DNA of 64,000 nt, from the NCBI RefSeq assembly GCF_014334115.1, contig NZ_CP060494.1, positions 2,944,501-3,008,500 on the forward strand, read 5' to 3'. The DNA comes from Sphingosinithalassobacter sp. CS137. Lineage in GTDB: Bacteria > Pseudomonadota > Alphaproteobacteria > Sphingomonadales > Sphingomonadaceae. Made by a program: the position numbers and the translations under genes. Below, in pieces: positions 17,202 to 27,103 of the stretch (positions are counted from its first letter, which is position 1; the number at the start of each line of letters is the position of its first letter). The notes beneath the pieces were generated by a model, which was not told where the DNA came from, did no database searches, and saw only the letters and a list, made by a program, of their open reading frames with translations.

Positions 17202-17666
17202 TCAGATATGCCGCGGATCGAAACGGTCGTGCAGGCGCGGGTCCGGGCCGAAGCGATCGCCGTCCGGGCGTGACGACCGAAGCGCGACGGCGAGCAGCGC
17301 GAGCACGCAGAGCCCACCGGCTGCCAGTTCGGCGGAGGATTGATACCAGCCGGGCTCGAACGATCGAAGCGTGACGATCAGAAAGGCGCCGACCAGCAGC
17401 GGTCCCGGCCAGCCGGGCAGGCCGATGTCGTGCAGCCGGCGCGCCGAGAGCGCGAACAGCGGAAGCGCCAGCAACATCGCGAGCAGCGGAGCGCCCTGCG
17501 ATCCTGCCAGCGCTTCGCTGGCCGCGGCCCCGACCAACTGCGTAACGAAGAGATAACACCAGAATTCGGTGCGGGTAGCGCGGCCGCGCAGATGCAGGAC
17601 GTCACGGAACGGGCGCAGCCCGAGCGCCAGTGCCTGTCCGATCCTGCGGAGTTCGGCGGCGATCAT
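17202..17666 (-). CDS. DUF805 family membrane protein
   Basis: A 154-residue inner-membrane protein with about four hydrophobic segments. The DUF805 signatures are RGRATRTEFWCYLFV at about residues 27-41 and SARRLHDIGLPGWPG. The function of the family is unknown. The start at 17666 (MIAAELRRIG) was preferred over a longer frame that reaches into the thiolase gene, because DUF805 proteins begin shortly before the RGR motif. It lies 40 bases downstream of the thiolase gene on the same strand and could be the last gene of that transcript. Confidence 0.85.
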   Translation of the reverse strand: MIAAELRRIGQALALGLRPFRDVLHLRGRATRTEFWCYLFVTQLVGAAASEALAGSQGAPLLAMLLALPLFALSARRLHDIGLPGWPGPLLVGAFLIVTLRSFEPGWYQSSAELAAGGLCVLALLAVALRSSRPDGDRFGPDPRLHDRFDPRHI

Positions 17667-17706
17667 GACGGGAGCGTGACGCGCGGCCACGCCCCCGTCA
17701 AGCGGT

Positions 17707-18882
<1,176 letters not shown>

Positions 18883-18931
18883 GGAAATTCCTCTCATTCT
18901 TTCTACCCTCCGAACGGGAGGGGTGCTGGGA

Positions 18932-19387
18932 TCAAACGAACAGAATGGCGACCCACTCGGCGATCAGTGCGGGCTTTTCGCTGCCTTCGATCTCGAGCGT
19001 ATATTCGGTGGTCTGTTGCCACTGGCCGGGACGCTTCTCGTCGAGGCTGAGCAGCTTGAAACGGCCGCGCACGCGCGAGCCCGATCGTACCGGGGTGAGG
19101 AAGCGGCATTTGTTGCCGCCATAGTTCACGCCCATCTTGAGCCCCTCGATCTGGGGCTGCTCGGTCCTGGCCGACAGCATCGGCATGAGCGACAGGGTGA
19201 GGAAGCCGTGTGCGATCGTGCCTCCGAACGGAGTCATTTTCGCCCGCTCGGGGTCGACATGGATGAACTGGTGATCGCCGGTCGCCTCGGCGAACGTATC
19301 GATCATCTCTTGCGTGACTTCGACCCAGTCGGACACCCGCTCGGTGCCGATCGTTTCCGCGAGTTCCTGAATCGTGATCGTCGACAC
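18932..19387 (-). CDS. MaoC-like dehydratase (R-specific enoyl-CoA hydratase type)
   Basis: A 151-residue hot-dog-fold protein. The hydratase-2 motif is visible as [16 protein letters not shown] followed by [13 protein letters not shown], containing the catalytic Asp and His. It hydrates trans-2-enoyl-CoA to R-3-hydroxyacyl-CoA or the reverse. Such enzymes can link fatty-acid oxidation to PHA synthesis, which fits the thiolase next door and phaZ nearby. It is divergent from putA with a 90-bp spacer. Confidence 0.9.
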   Translation of the reverse strand: MSTITIQELAETIGTERVSDWVEVTQEMIDTFAEATGDHQFIHVDPERAKMTPFGGTIAHGFLTLSLMPMLSARTEQPQIEGLKMGVNYGGNKCRFLTPVRSGSRVRGRFKLLSLDEKRPGQWQQTTEYTLEIEGSEKPALIAEWVAILFV

Positions 19388-19477
19388 TGGTCTTTCCCCT
19401 GCGATCGGTTTCGCCTAGCGCTGGGCACCAGATAGGGGTCCAGGCCGTTCTCCCGCAAGCCTCACGCCAACTCGAAG

Positions 19478-22400
19478 ATGGAAACCACGATGGACGTACC
19501 GTCCGCGGCCCGCCAGACCATGGCGAAACTGCACCGCGCACCCGAACCCGAAGTTCTAAAACCGCTTCTCGAGCGTGCTCGCACCGATTCGGAGGCCCGC
19601 GCGCGAATCGTCGGCCGGGCGCGCGAATTGATCCGCGATCTGCGCGAAGCGCATGATCGCGGCTGGGTGAACCAGTTCCTTCAGGAATATCAGCTGAGCA
19701 CGACGGAAGGCGTCGCGCTGATGTCGCTCGCGGAAGCCTATCTGCGCGTTCCCGACGCCGTCACTGCCGACGCGCTGATCGCCGACAAGCTGGGCGAGGG
19801 CGCTTGGCGCGCGCATGCCGGCAAGTCGAACTCCACGCTGGTCAATAGCGCCACCTGGGGCCTGGTGATGACTCGGGCACTGGTGGGCGAAGCGGAGGGC
19901 GGACCGCTCCGCCGGCTGCTCGCCCGTGCCGGTGAGCCCTTCGTGCGCCAGGGCGTGGGCGCCGCGATGCGGATGATGGGCGAGGTCTTCGTCATGGGCC
20001 GGACCATCGACGAGGCGATGAAGCGGATGACGCGGCGCGAGAATCGCGGCTTCACGGCAAGCTTCGACATGCTGGGCGAAGCGGCGCGGACGAAGGCGGA
20101 CGCCGAGCGCTTCTACGAGGCCTATCATCGGGCGATCGTCGCGGTCGGGCGGAATCCGGAAGCGGGCCATTCGGTATCGGTGAAGCTGTCGGCGCTGCAC
20201 CCGCGCTACGAGGTGACGCAGTACGACCGCTGCGTCCCCGAGCTGGTGGATCTGCTCGCGCAGCTCGCCTCCGAGGCCGCGCGGTACAACATCGCGCTCA
20301 CCGTCGACGCCGAGGAGGACAACCGGCTCGGCATGAGCCTCGACGTGATCGAGGCAGTGGCGAAGCGGCCGGAGATCCGCGGCTGGGACCGGTTCGGCAT
20401 GGTGATCCAGGCGTACAACAAGCGCGCCCGTGCAGTAGTCGCCTGGGCCGACGCGCTCGGCCGGCCGCTCAACGTGCGGCTGGTGAAGGGCGCCTATTGG
20501 GATACCGAGATCAAGCGGGCACAGGTCGAGGGGCTCGACGAGTATCCGGTGTACACGCGCAAGAGCGCGACCGACGTGAGCTATCTTGCCTGCGCACGCG
20601 ACCTGCTGGACGCGAAGAACCTCACCCCGGCGTTCGCCAGCCACAATGCGCTCACCGTCGCCACGATCCTCGAATGGGCGGGCGACCGGCGCGACTTCGA
20701 GTTTCAGCGGCTCCATGGCATGGGCGAGGGGCTCTACGAACGGCTGGTGCGCGAGCACGGCTATCAGTGCCGCATCTACGCGCCGGTGGGCGGGCACAAG
20801 GATCTGCTCGCCTATCTTGTGCGCCGGCTGCTCGAGAACGGCGCGAACACCAGCTTCGTCCACCAGCTGGCCGACGAGAGCACGACCGAGGCCGAGCTGC
20901 TCGAGGATCCGGTCGAGTATGTCGAGTCGGTCGGCGGCACGCGGCATCCGCGGATTCCGTTGCCTGTCGACATCATGAGCAATTGGCGCAACAGCCGCGG
21001 CATCGATCTCGACGACCGCGCGACGCTGCTCGACACTGCCGCCGCGATCGAGGCGGTGCCGGTCGACAATCGCGGAGTCGATGCGGTCCACGCCGATCCG
21101 CTCCACGCCACCGGCCGCGCCAAGCGCGCGCTCGAGGCGTGGCGCACCCCCGACAACGAAGTGCACGAGGCGATCACGCGGGCGCAGGCAGCGTTCCCGA
21201 CGTGGGACGCCCGCTCGATAGAGGAGCGCGCGACGATCCTGGAGCGCTACGCCGATCTGCTCGAGGAGCATCGCATCGAGCTGATGGCGCTGTGCGTCAA
21301 GGAAGCGTTCAAATCGATTCCCGACGCGATCGGCGAAGTGCGCGAAGCTGCGGATTTCTGCCGCTATTATGCGTATCAGGCGCGCAGCGACCTCAAGCCC
21401 CGCATCCTTCCCGGTCCGACCGGGGAGCATAACGAGCTGCGAATGGAAGGCCGCGGCACCTGGGCGACCGTGAGCCCGTGGAACTTCCCGCTCGCGATCT
21501 TCGTCGGCCAGAACGTCGCTGCGCTGGTGACCGGCAACACGGTGGTCGCGAAGCCCGCGCCGCAGACGCCGCTGATCGCCGAGCGCGCCGTGGCGCTAGC
21601 CCATCGGGCGGGCGTGCCGAGCGACGCCTTCATCCTCGTGCCCGGCGGCGCCGAGGTCGGCGCCGAGCTCGTATCCGATACGCGGATCGCCGGGGTCGCC
21701 TTCACCGGCTCGACCGGCACCGCAAAGCGGATCGCGCACACGCTGCTGGTGGACGAGGATCGGCCGATTATCCCATTCATCGCCGAAACCGGCGGCATCA
21801 ACTGCATGATCGTCGATTCGACGGCGCTGCCCGAGCAGGTCGTGGCGGACGTGCTCACGTCGGGCTTCCGTTCGGCGGGGCAGCGTTGTTCGGCGATGCG
21901 CATGCTGGTGGTGCAGGAGGAAGTCGCCGATTCGATGCTCGAGATGATTGCCGGTGCGATGGCGCTGCTTCGCGTCGGCGATCCCGGCGATCCGGCGACC
22001 GACGTCGGTCCGGTGATCGATCGCCCCGCCTATGACAAGCTGATGGGCTATCGCGAGACCCAGCGGGCGCGTTGGCTGGCGACGGCCAAAGTGCCCGACG
22101 AGGGGCTGTTCGTGCCGCCGACCCTGATCGGCCTCGATTCGATCGAGGACCTCGACAAGGAATGGTTCGGACCAATCGTCCATGTGGCGACATGGCAGAA
22201 GGGCAAACTCGAAGAGACGATCGATCGCATCAACGCCAAGAAGTTCGGCCTCACCATGGGGCTGCACAGCCGCATCGCGCGCCGGACGGATGTGATGGAA
22301 AAGCGCGCGAAGATCGGCAACATCTACGTCAACCGGTCGATGATCGGCGCGATCGTGGGCTCGCAGCCGTTCGGCGGCGAGGGTCTGTCGGGCACCGGGC

Positions 22401-22519
22401 CGAAGGCCGGCGGGCCGAATTATCTGCCGCGCTTCTGCTCGGAACGGGCGATCTCTATCGACACGACCAGCGCCGGCGGCAACGCGACGCTCCTGAGCTT
22501 GGACGAAGGGGGCATCTGA
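19478..22519 (+). CDS. putA: Bifunctional proline dehydrogenase / L-glutamate gamma-semialdehyde dehydrogenase
   Basis: A 1013-residue enzyme oxidising proline to glutamate in two steps with substrate channelling. The proline dehydrogenase barrel carries SVKLSALHPRYE, VDAEEDNRLGMSLD, RLVKGAYWDTEIKRA and FQRLHGMGEGLYERL. The dehydrogenase domain has the catalytic cysteine in GQRCSAMRML (about C804) and the glutamate in FIAETGGINC. The size and the absence of an N-terminal ribbon-helix-helix domain make this the compact, non-regulatory PutA known from alphaproteobacteria such as Bradyrhizobium. A second ATG at 19490 could also serve as start. It converges with mscS. Confidence 0.96.
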   Translation: METTMDVPSAARQTMAKLHRAPEPEVLKPLLERARTDSEARARIVGRARELIRDLREAHDRGWVNQFLQEYQLSTTEGVALMSLAEAYLRVPDAVTADALIADKLGEGAWRAHAGKSNSTLVNSATWGLVMTRALVGEAEGGPLRRLLARAGEPFVRQGVGAAMRMMGEVFVMGRTIDEAMKRMTRRENRGFTASFDMLGEAARTKADAERFYEAYHRAIVAVGRNPEAGHSVSVKLSALHPRYEVTQYDRCVPELVDLLAQLASEAARYNIALTVDAEEDNRLGMSLDVIEAVAKRPEIRGWDRFGMVIQAYNKRARAVVAWADALGRPLNVRLVKGAYWDTEIKRAQVEGLDEYPVYTRKSATDVSYLACARDLLDAKNLTPAFASHNALTVATILEWAGDRRDFEFQRLHGMGEGLYERLVREHGYQCRIYAPVGGHKDLLAYLVRRLLENGANTSFVHQLADESTTEAELLEDPVEYVESVGGTRHPRIPLPVDIMSNWRNSRGIDLDDRATLLDTAAAIEAVPVDNRGVDAVHADPLHATGRAKRALEAWRTPDNEVHEAITRAQAAFPTWDARSIEERATILERYADLLEEHRIELMALCVKEAFKSIPDAIGEVREAADFCRYYAYQARSDLKPRILPGPTGEHNELRMEGRGTWATVSPWNFPLAIFVGQNVAALVTGNTVVAKPAPQTPLIAERAVALAHRAGVPSDAFILVPGGAEVGAELVSDTRIAGVAFTGSTGTAKRIAHTLLVDEDRPIIPFIAETGGINCMIVDSTALPEQVVADVLTSGFRSAGQRCSAMRMLVVQEEVADSMLEMIAGAMALLRVGDPGDPATDVGPVIDRPAYDKLMGYRETQRARWLATAKVPDEGLFVPPTLIGLDSIEDLDKEWFGPIVHVATWQKGKLEETIDRINAKKFGLTMGLHSRIARRTDVMEKRAKIGNIYVNRSMIGAIVGSQPFGGEGLSGTGPKAGGPNYLPRFCSERAISIDTTSAGGNATLLSLDEGGI

Positions 22520-22564
22520 GACTCGGGCGCTCCCTGCGCGGCGCGGAGGGTGCGGCCGGAACGA

Positions 22565-23785
22565 TCAGGCGGGCGAGCCGTCCTTCGGCTCGTCCCGCGA
22601 GACACGGGTTCCTTCCACGCCGATCACCGGCTGCACCTGGGGGTAGGGCAGCACCATCGTGCCGTCGGGCGCGGCAGTGAACGTCGTCTGCGTCGGATAG
22701 GCGATCTCGATGCCTTCGTCGCGGAAACGCTTGTGAATTGCGATTCCCACCACGGTGCGTCCGTCGTAGAAGGCGACGTAATCGGGGCCCTCGCTGTCGA
22801 ATTCGAGTTCGAAGTCGAGGCTCGAGGCTCCGAAGCCGACGAAGCCGCAGCGCACGAAGATTCGATCGCAGCTCTCGACCACTTCCTGGAGGATTGCTGG
22901 GATGCGCGCGGCCACTTCGGGCGCGGTCTGATAGACAACGCCGATCGCGAATTTCGCGCGGCGGTGGCTGCGCAGCGTGTTGTTGGTGATCTCCTTGTCG
23001 AGAAGATTGCGGTTCGAGATGATCAGCTCTTCGCCGGTAAAGGCGCGGATGCGCGTGGACTTCAGCCCGATCGCCTCGATATTGCCGGTGGTGGTGTCGT
23101 AGGAAACGCTGTCGCCGCGCTTGAACGGCTTGTCGAAGATGATCGACAGCGCGGCGAAGAGATCGGCGAAGATGCCCTGCGCGGCAAGGCCGATCGCGAT
23201 GCCGCCGACGCCGAGGCCGGCGACAAGGCCCGTCACATTGACGCCCAGATTGGACAGCACGACGATCAGCGCGATCGCGAACAGCGCCACCGTGACCAGC
23301 ACGCGGATCAGATCGAGCGCCGTCGCCAGCGATTCGGCCTGATAGGTCTCGCCTTCGGTCCGCAGCTCGACGAAGCCCAGGATGATCTCGCGGGCCCAGA
23401 TCGCGGCCTGGAACACGGCGGCGACCGTGAAGAGGAAGTCGACGGTCGCGGCGATGGCGGGCGGCGCGGCGGCATAGCCGACCACCAGCCGGGCGGCGAC
23501 CATGATGATGAAGAAGTTGCCCGTCTTGGCGATCGCCTTGCCGAAGATCGAGCCCCAGCCGGTAATGCCGGGGGTCTTCTCGCACAGCTTCACGCCCCAG
23601 TGGCGCACCAGATGGAGCAGCGCCACGATCGCTGCGGCGACTCCGATCGCGATCAGGACCTCGAGCCAGTGGAGTTGCAGCCAGCTCACGCTGGTAAGCG
23701 CGAATTCCTGCGCACTCGCCTGCAGCTCGCTCGTGTCGAAGCTGTTGCCGTCGGTGGCAGCGGCTGCCGCTTGATTATTGCTCAT
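22565..23785 (-). CDS. MscS-family mechanosensitive channel
   Basis: A 406-residue inner-membrane channel protein with several N-terminal hydrophobic segments. The MscS pore helix is represented by GLVAGLGVGGIAIGLAAQGI, followed by the beta-domain signature FDKPFKRGDSVSY and NLLDKEITNNTLR. It would open on membrane tension during hypo-osmotic shock. It is longer than E. coli MscS (286 residues), mainly through extra N-terminal helices, as in many alphaproteobacterial homologues. It starts 11 bases after the topoisomerase IB stop on the same strand, so the two form an operon. Confidence 0.92.
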   Translation of the reverse strand: MSNNQAAAAATDGNSFDTSELQASAQEFALTSVSWLQLHWLEVLIAIGVAAAIVALLHLVRHWGVKLCEKTPGITGWGSIFGKAIAKTGNFFIIMVAARLVVGYAAAPPAIAATVDFLFTVAAVFQAAIWAREIILGFVELRTEGETYQAESLATALDLIRVLVTVALFAIALIVVLSNLGVNVTGLVAGLGVGGIAIGLAAQGIFADLFAALSIIFDKPFKRGDSVSYDTTTGNIEAIGLKSTRIRAFTGEELIISNRNLLDKEITNNTLRSHRRAKFAIGVVYQTAPEVAARIPAILQEVVESCDRIFVRCGFVGFGASSLDFELEFDSEGPDYVAFYDGRTVVGIAIHKRFRDEGIEIAYPTQTTFTAAPDGTMVLPYPQVQPVIGVEGTRVSRDEPKDGSPA

Positions 23786-23796
23786 GATCCTCGTCG

Positions 23797-24819
23797 TCAG
23801 GCTGCCTGGGCAGGGGCGGCGTCGGCCGCTTCCTCGGCATCGAGAAAGGCGATCAGGCCGCGCTCGACCCGGCTGAGATAGCGGGTGGTGCGCGGCAAAC
23901 GCAACTCGGCGCGGAAGGCGGTTTGCGCCGGTTTGTCCTTCGCAAGCCCGACCAGCCGCGGATGGACGTAGGATTTGCGTGCAATGGCGGGCGTGTTGCC
24001 GAGCGCCTCGGTGACAGGTTCGAGCATCGTCTTGAGGCTGATCGGCTGCTCCGCCTTCGCAAGCGCCTCGAACGCCAGCACGCTCGCGCCCCAGGTGCGG
24101 AAATGCTTGGCGGTGAACTCTTCGCCCATCGCCTCGTGGATATAGGCGTTGACGTCGGTCGACGTCACCGGATGTGCCTCGCCGTCTTCGTCCAGCCATC
24201 CGAAGAGATGCTGGCCCGGCAGATCCTGGCACCGTTTCACGAAGCGGCTGAGGCTGCCGTCGCTGATCGTCATGTCGCGCAGCTTGCCGGACTTGGCGCG
24301 AAACTGAAGCTGGAGCTTCTTGCCCGTCACTTCGGCATGGTGCTTGCGCAAGGTGGTCGCACCGAAGCTCTTGTTGGCGCGGGCATAGCCTTCATTGCCG
24401 ACCCGGAGCTGGCCGAGGTCGAGTAGTCGCACCACTGCGGCAACCGCTTTCGAGCGGCAGTGGCGGCGCTTGCGCAGATCGCTTTCGACCTGTCCGCGAA
24501 GCTTGGGCAATCGCTCGCCGAACCGGGCGCAGCGATCATATTTCGCCGCTTCCTGCGCCTCGCGGAAATCGGAGTGATAGCGATACTGCTTGCGGCCCTT
24601 GTCGTCATAGCCGATCGCCTGAAGGTGCCCGCGCGGATCGGGGCAGAACCAGGCGTCGGTATAGGCGGGCGGCAGGCCGATCGCATTCAACCGATCGATC
24701 TCTTCGCGATCGGTGATGCGCTTGCCCTGGGGATCCCAATAGCCCCATCCGTGCCGTACCTTGCGCCGCGTGATCCCCGGTTTCTGGTCGTCGACATACA
24801 TCAGCTTGGTCGGCGGCAT
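23797..24819 (-). CDS. DNA topoisomerase IB (poxvirus-type)
   Basis: A 340-residue type IB topoisomerase that relaxes supercoils through a 3'-phosphotyrosyl intermediate. The catalytic residues can be placed by the family pattern: Arg in QLRVGNEGYA (about R139), Lys in FRAKSGK (about K176), Arg in KHFRTWGAS (about R241) and the nucleophile Tyr in ARKSYVHPRL (about Y284). The start at 24819 (MPPTKLMY) was chosen over a slightly longer frame for lack of conservation upstream. It is transcribed away from the PfpI gene, and a GGAAC element lies 47 bases upstream. Confidence 0.94.
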   Translation of the reverse strand: MPPTKLMYVDDQKPGITRRKVRHGWGYWDPQGKRITDREEIDRLNAIGLPPAYTDAWFCPDPRGHLQAIGYDDKGRKQYRYHSDFREAQEAAKYDRCARFGERLPKLRGQVESDLRKRRHCRSKAVAAVVRLLDLGQLRVGNEGYARANKSFGATTLRKHHAEVTGKKLQLQFRAKSGKLRDMTISDGSLSRFVKRCQDLPGQHLFGWLDEDGEAHPVTSTDVNAYIHEAMGEEFTAKHFRTWGASVLAFEALAKAEQPISLKTMLEPVTEALGNTPAIARKSYVHPRLVGLAKDKPAQTAFRAELRLPRTTRYLSRVERGLIAFLDAEEAADAAPAQAA

Positions 24820-24845
24820 GGGGCTCCCTTCGCAGTGCCGCACAG

Positions 24846-24870
24846 AATGCGCGGCCTGTCGCTTCGTTCC
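24846..24870 (-). promoter_or_regulatory. Weak EcfG-like promoter for topoisomerase IB-mscS
   Basis: Minus-strand GGAAC (24870-24866) with CATT (24849-24846) after 16 bases: the -35 is perfect and the -10 has one mismatch. The -35 abuts that of the divergent element at 24871, forming the palindrome GTTCCGGAAC. Confidence 0.35.
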
Positions 24871-24896
24871 GGAACCCGCACCCGGTCAGGCGGGTT
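24871..24896 (+). promoter_or_regulatory. Candidate EcfG-type stress promoter for the PfpI/DJ-1 gene
   Basis: GGAAC (24871-24875), 17-base spacer, GGTT (24893-24896): one mismatch from GGAAC-N17-CGTT. The -10 is 41 bases upstream of the ATG at 24938. It shares GGAACCCGCACCCG with the DUF892 element at 8737. Confidence 0.5.
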
Positions 24897-24937
24897 GGCC
24901 GCGGCGACAGGGTGTTCCGATATCAGGAGAAATTCAG

Positions 24938-25498
24938 ATGGCCGACCTTTCCGACTGCCGCGTGCTGATCCTCGCCACCGACGGCTTCGAACAATCGGAG
25001 CTGATGCAGCCGCGTCAGTCGCTGCTCGACGCGGGCGCGCAGGTGACGCTGGCGTCGCTGAAGACCGATCCGATCACGGGCGAGCAGGGCGGCGAAAAGG
25101 GCGAGAGCATCACGCCGGACACGACCGTGGACGAGGTCGACACCGCGCAGTTCGACGCGCTGTTGCTGCCCGGCGGCGTCGGCAATCCCGACAAGCTGCG
25201 GATGAACGATCGCGTCGTCGAGATCGTGCAGGAGTTCATGGACGACGAGAAGCTGGTGGCGGCCATCTGCCACGCTCCCTGGCTGCTCGTGGAGGCGGAC
25301 GTCGTCGAGGGGCGGCGGCTGACCAGCTGGCCTTCGGTGCGCACCGATCTCGCCAACGCCGGCGCGACCGTGCTCGACGAGCAGGTGGTGGTGGACGGCA
25401 ACCTGATCACCAGCCGCAACCCCGACGACATCCCGGTCTTCACGCGCACCCTGATCGACGCGCTCGAGCAGGAAACGACCGCGGCCGCGGCGGAGTGA
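24938..25498 (+). CDS. DJ-1/PfpI family protein (type 1 glutamine amidotransferase-like)
   Basis: A 186-residue cytoplasmic protein of the DJ-1/PfpI superfamily. The nucleophile elbow AAICHAPWLL carries Cys111 followed by His112; the conserved glutamate is in DGFEQSEL near residue 18. Members act as stress-induced proteases, glyoxalases or deglycases, and the exact activity is debated. The RBS is CAGGAGA. The stress-type promoter upstream supports a role in general stress. It converges with the O-ligase gene, four bases away. Confidence 0.92.
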   Translation: MADLSDCRVLILATDGFEQSELMQPRQSLLDAGAQVTLASLKTDPITGEQGGEKGESITPDTTVDEVDTAQFDALLLPGGVGNPDKLRMNDRVVEIVQEFMDDEKLVAAICHAPWLLVEADVVEGRRLTSWPSVRTDLANAGATVLDEQVVVDGNLITSRNPDDIPVFTRTLIDALEQETTAAAAE

Positions 25499-25502
25499 GC
25501 GC

Positions 25503-26867
25503 TCAGGCGGCCGGTTCGAGCGTGGGCTTCGGCTGGCACCGGATCGGCCGCCACGACGTTTCGGCCCTCTTGCGGGCGCAATAGGTGTCGAGCCCGATCT
25601 GGGCGCCGACCAGCATGAAGATGAAGGGCTGGAAGGCGATGCCCACAAAGGCGGCGCCGACCATGTAGATTGCGTGGCCGTGCTGGAGCGCGGTCGCCAG
25701 CGGCGCGATCCACGCATCTGCCGGATCGTTGCTCTTGCGGTAGCGCTGCCGGAGCACTTCCATCCGGAAGAGGCCACCAAGGTTGATCAGCAGCCACAGG
25801 AGCAATCCCGGATAGCCCTGTTCGCCCAACATCTCGAAATAGGCGCTGTGATAGGCGCGGGCCTTGTCCACTTCGAGCGCGCGTTCGACGGTCGCGTTGT
25901 TCTCGTCGCCTTCCACCATCACCCGGTCGTAGCGGATGTGATTCTGGCGATAAGCCTCGAAGCCGCCGCCCATCGGGTGGAGCTTCACATAGTCGATCGT
26001 CCACTGCCAGACCGCCAGCCGCGTGGAAGCGGACGCGTCGGCGCGATACTCCTTGATCGTCCCCATTCGCTCGGTGAAGCTCGACGGAAGCAGGGGGATC
26101 GCTGCGAGGCCCAGCATTCCGATGCCGATCAGGTAGAGCAGCCGCCGCTTGGCATCCCGCAGCATCAGGATCGCGAGGACGCCGATGCACACCAATCCCG
26201 TTCGGGCCGACGTGCCCACCGGGATCAGTAGGCAGGCGAATACGAGCGCATAGGCGAAGGTCTTCACGCGCCAGTCCGGCGGAAAGACCGTGCCGAAGCG
26301 GGCGAACCAGAGGATCAGCGGAACGATGCAGATCGCGACGGTGGCGATGGTGCTGCTTTCGTAGAGGCCGCTGTTATTGTTCACCATCAGGTGCAATTCG
26401 CCATAACCGCCGCCGCCCGCCGCGGTCTTGATACCGCCGACGATGATGATCGACGCGGCCGACAGGACCATGAAGAGCAGCAGCGCCTCGATCCGCAGCT
26501 TCGTGCGCAGCGTGAGCGGCAGGAAGATCGCGAATGCGAGCGCCTTCCACACCCATTCCCATTTATACTGCGCTTCGATCGGGAAATCGGCGTTTCCGGT
26601 AGTGTACCAGCAATAGACGAGCAGCAGCAGGAGGAGAATCTGGCGCGGCGCGACTCGCACGTCGCGCTTGTCGTCGATCGCCAGCCACCCGACCACGGCC
26701 AGCCCGACCGCGATCAGCGAGATCGGAAGCGAGTTGAGCAGCAGGTAGCTCAGCCGCTGCGGCGAGACCACGTCGATGTAGACATAGGCAAGCACGAACA
26801 GAAAGGGCTTGCGGAACCCCATGGCGAACAACGCCGCGAGGAAGCCGATGAAGGCGAAGTCACGCAC
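25503..26867 (-). CDS. Probable O-glycosylation ligase, exosortase A system-associated
   Basis: A 454-residue polytopic membrane protein with about ten hydrophobic segments and a large loop near residues 270-350. It resembles the O-antigen ligase-like (Wzy_C) proteins found with exosortase A, starting RDFAFIGFLAALFAMGFRKP and containing NNNSGLYESSTIATVAI and HPMGGGFEAYRQNHIRYD. The predicted role is to transfer or polymerise glycan on the periplasmic side, linked to exopolysaccharide or PEP-CTERM protein decoration. It starts with GTG, inside the end of a 49-codon ORF. The Daro_2409-like glycosyltransferase is divergent from it; exosortase itself is not in the window. Confidence 0.85.
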   Translation of the reverse strand: MRDFAFIGFLAALFAMGFRKPFLFVLAYVYIDVVSPQRLSYLLLNSLPISLIAVGLAVVGWLAIDDKRDVRVAPRQILLLLLLVYCWYTTGNADFPIEAQYKWEWVWKALAFAIFLPLTLRTKLRIEALLLFMVLSAASIIIVGGIKTAAGGGGYGELHLMVNNNSGLYESSTIATVAICIVPLILWFARFGTVFPPDWRVKTFAYALVFACLLIPVGTSARTGLVCIGVLAILMLRDAKRRLLYLIGIGMLGLAAIPLLPSSFTERMGTIKEYRADASASTRLAVWQWTIDYVKLHPMGGGFEAYRQNHIRYDRVMVEGDENNATVERALEVDKARAYHSAYFEMLGEQGYPGLLLWLLINLGGLFRMEVLRQRYRKSNDPADAWIAPLATALQHGHAIYMVGAAFVGIAFQPFIFMLVGAQIGLDTYCARKRAETSWRPIRCQPKPTLEPAA

Positions 26868-27009
26868 CGAAGCGCCCCTTGCGGGCGCGGGCGGCTTCTT
26901 CCTCGTCGCGAGGGGAAGGCTCGTGATCGAGATCCGGCCGCCGCAGCAGTTGCCATGCCGCTAGCAGCATCAAGCCATGGGTGAGCCCAAGCGCGAAATT
27001 GTCGATCAT
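26860..27009 (-). CDS. Short ORF (49 residues) overlapping the O-ligase start
   Basis: This ORF runs from ATG (27009-27007) to TGA (26862-26860), and its end overlaps the GTG start of the O-ligase by eight bases. The product begins MIDNFALGLTHGLMLLAAWQ, a short amphipathic or membrane segment, followed by RRPDLDHEP and a charged tail rich in Glu and Arg ending KGRFGA. The coupling, the hydrophobic start and the filling of an otherwise empty 140-bp gap support a real gene. The Shine-Dalgarno sequence is weak. Function unknown; a small membrane partner or leader peptide for the ligase is possible. Confidence 0.5.
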   Translation of the reverse strand: MIDNFALGLTHGLMLLAAWQLLRRPDLDHEPSPRDEEEAARARKGRFGA

Positions 27010-27103
27010 GGGCCGGGGCCTTTCATTGGCGCAGTGCGTCGCAACCGGCTCTAACCCGCTGCGGTTGACGCGTCGTTAAGCGATGCCGTGGCAGGGAAGC
27101 CGC

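Noticed and set aside
19556..21430. 624-codon minus-strand frame opposite putA
   Set aside because: No recognisable motif and complete overlap with a clear PutA; typical antisense open frame at high GC.
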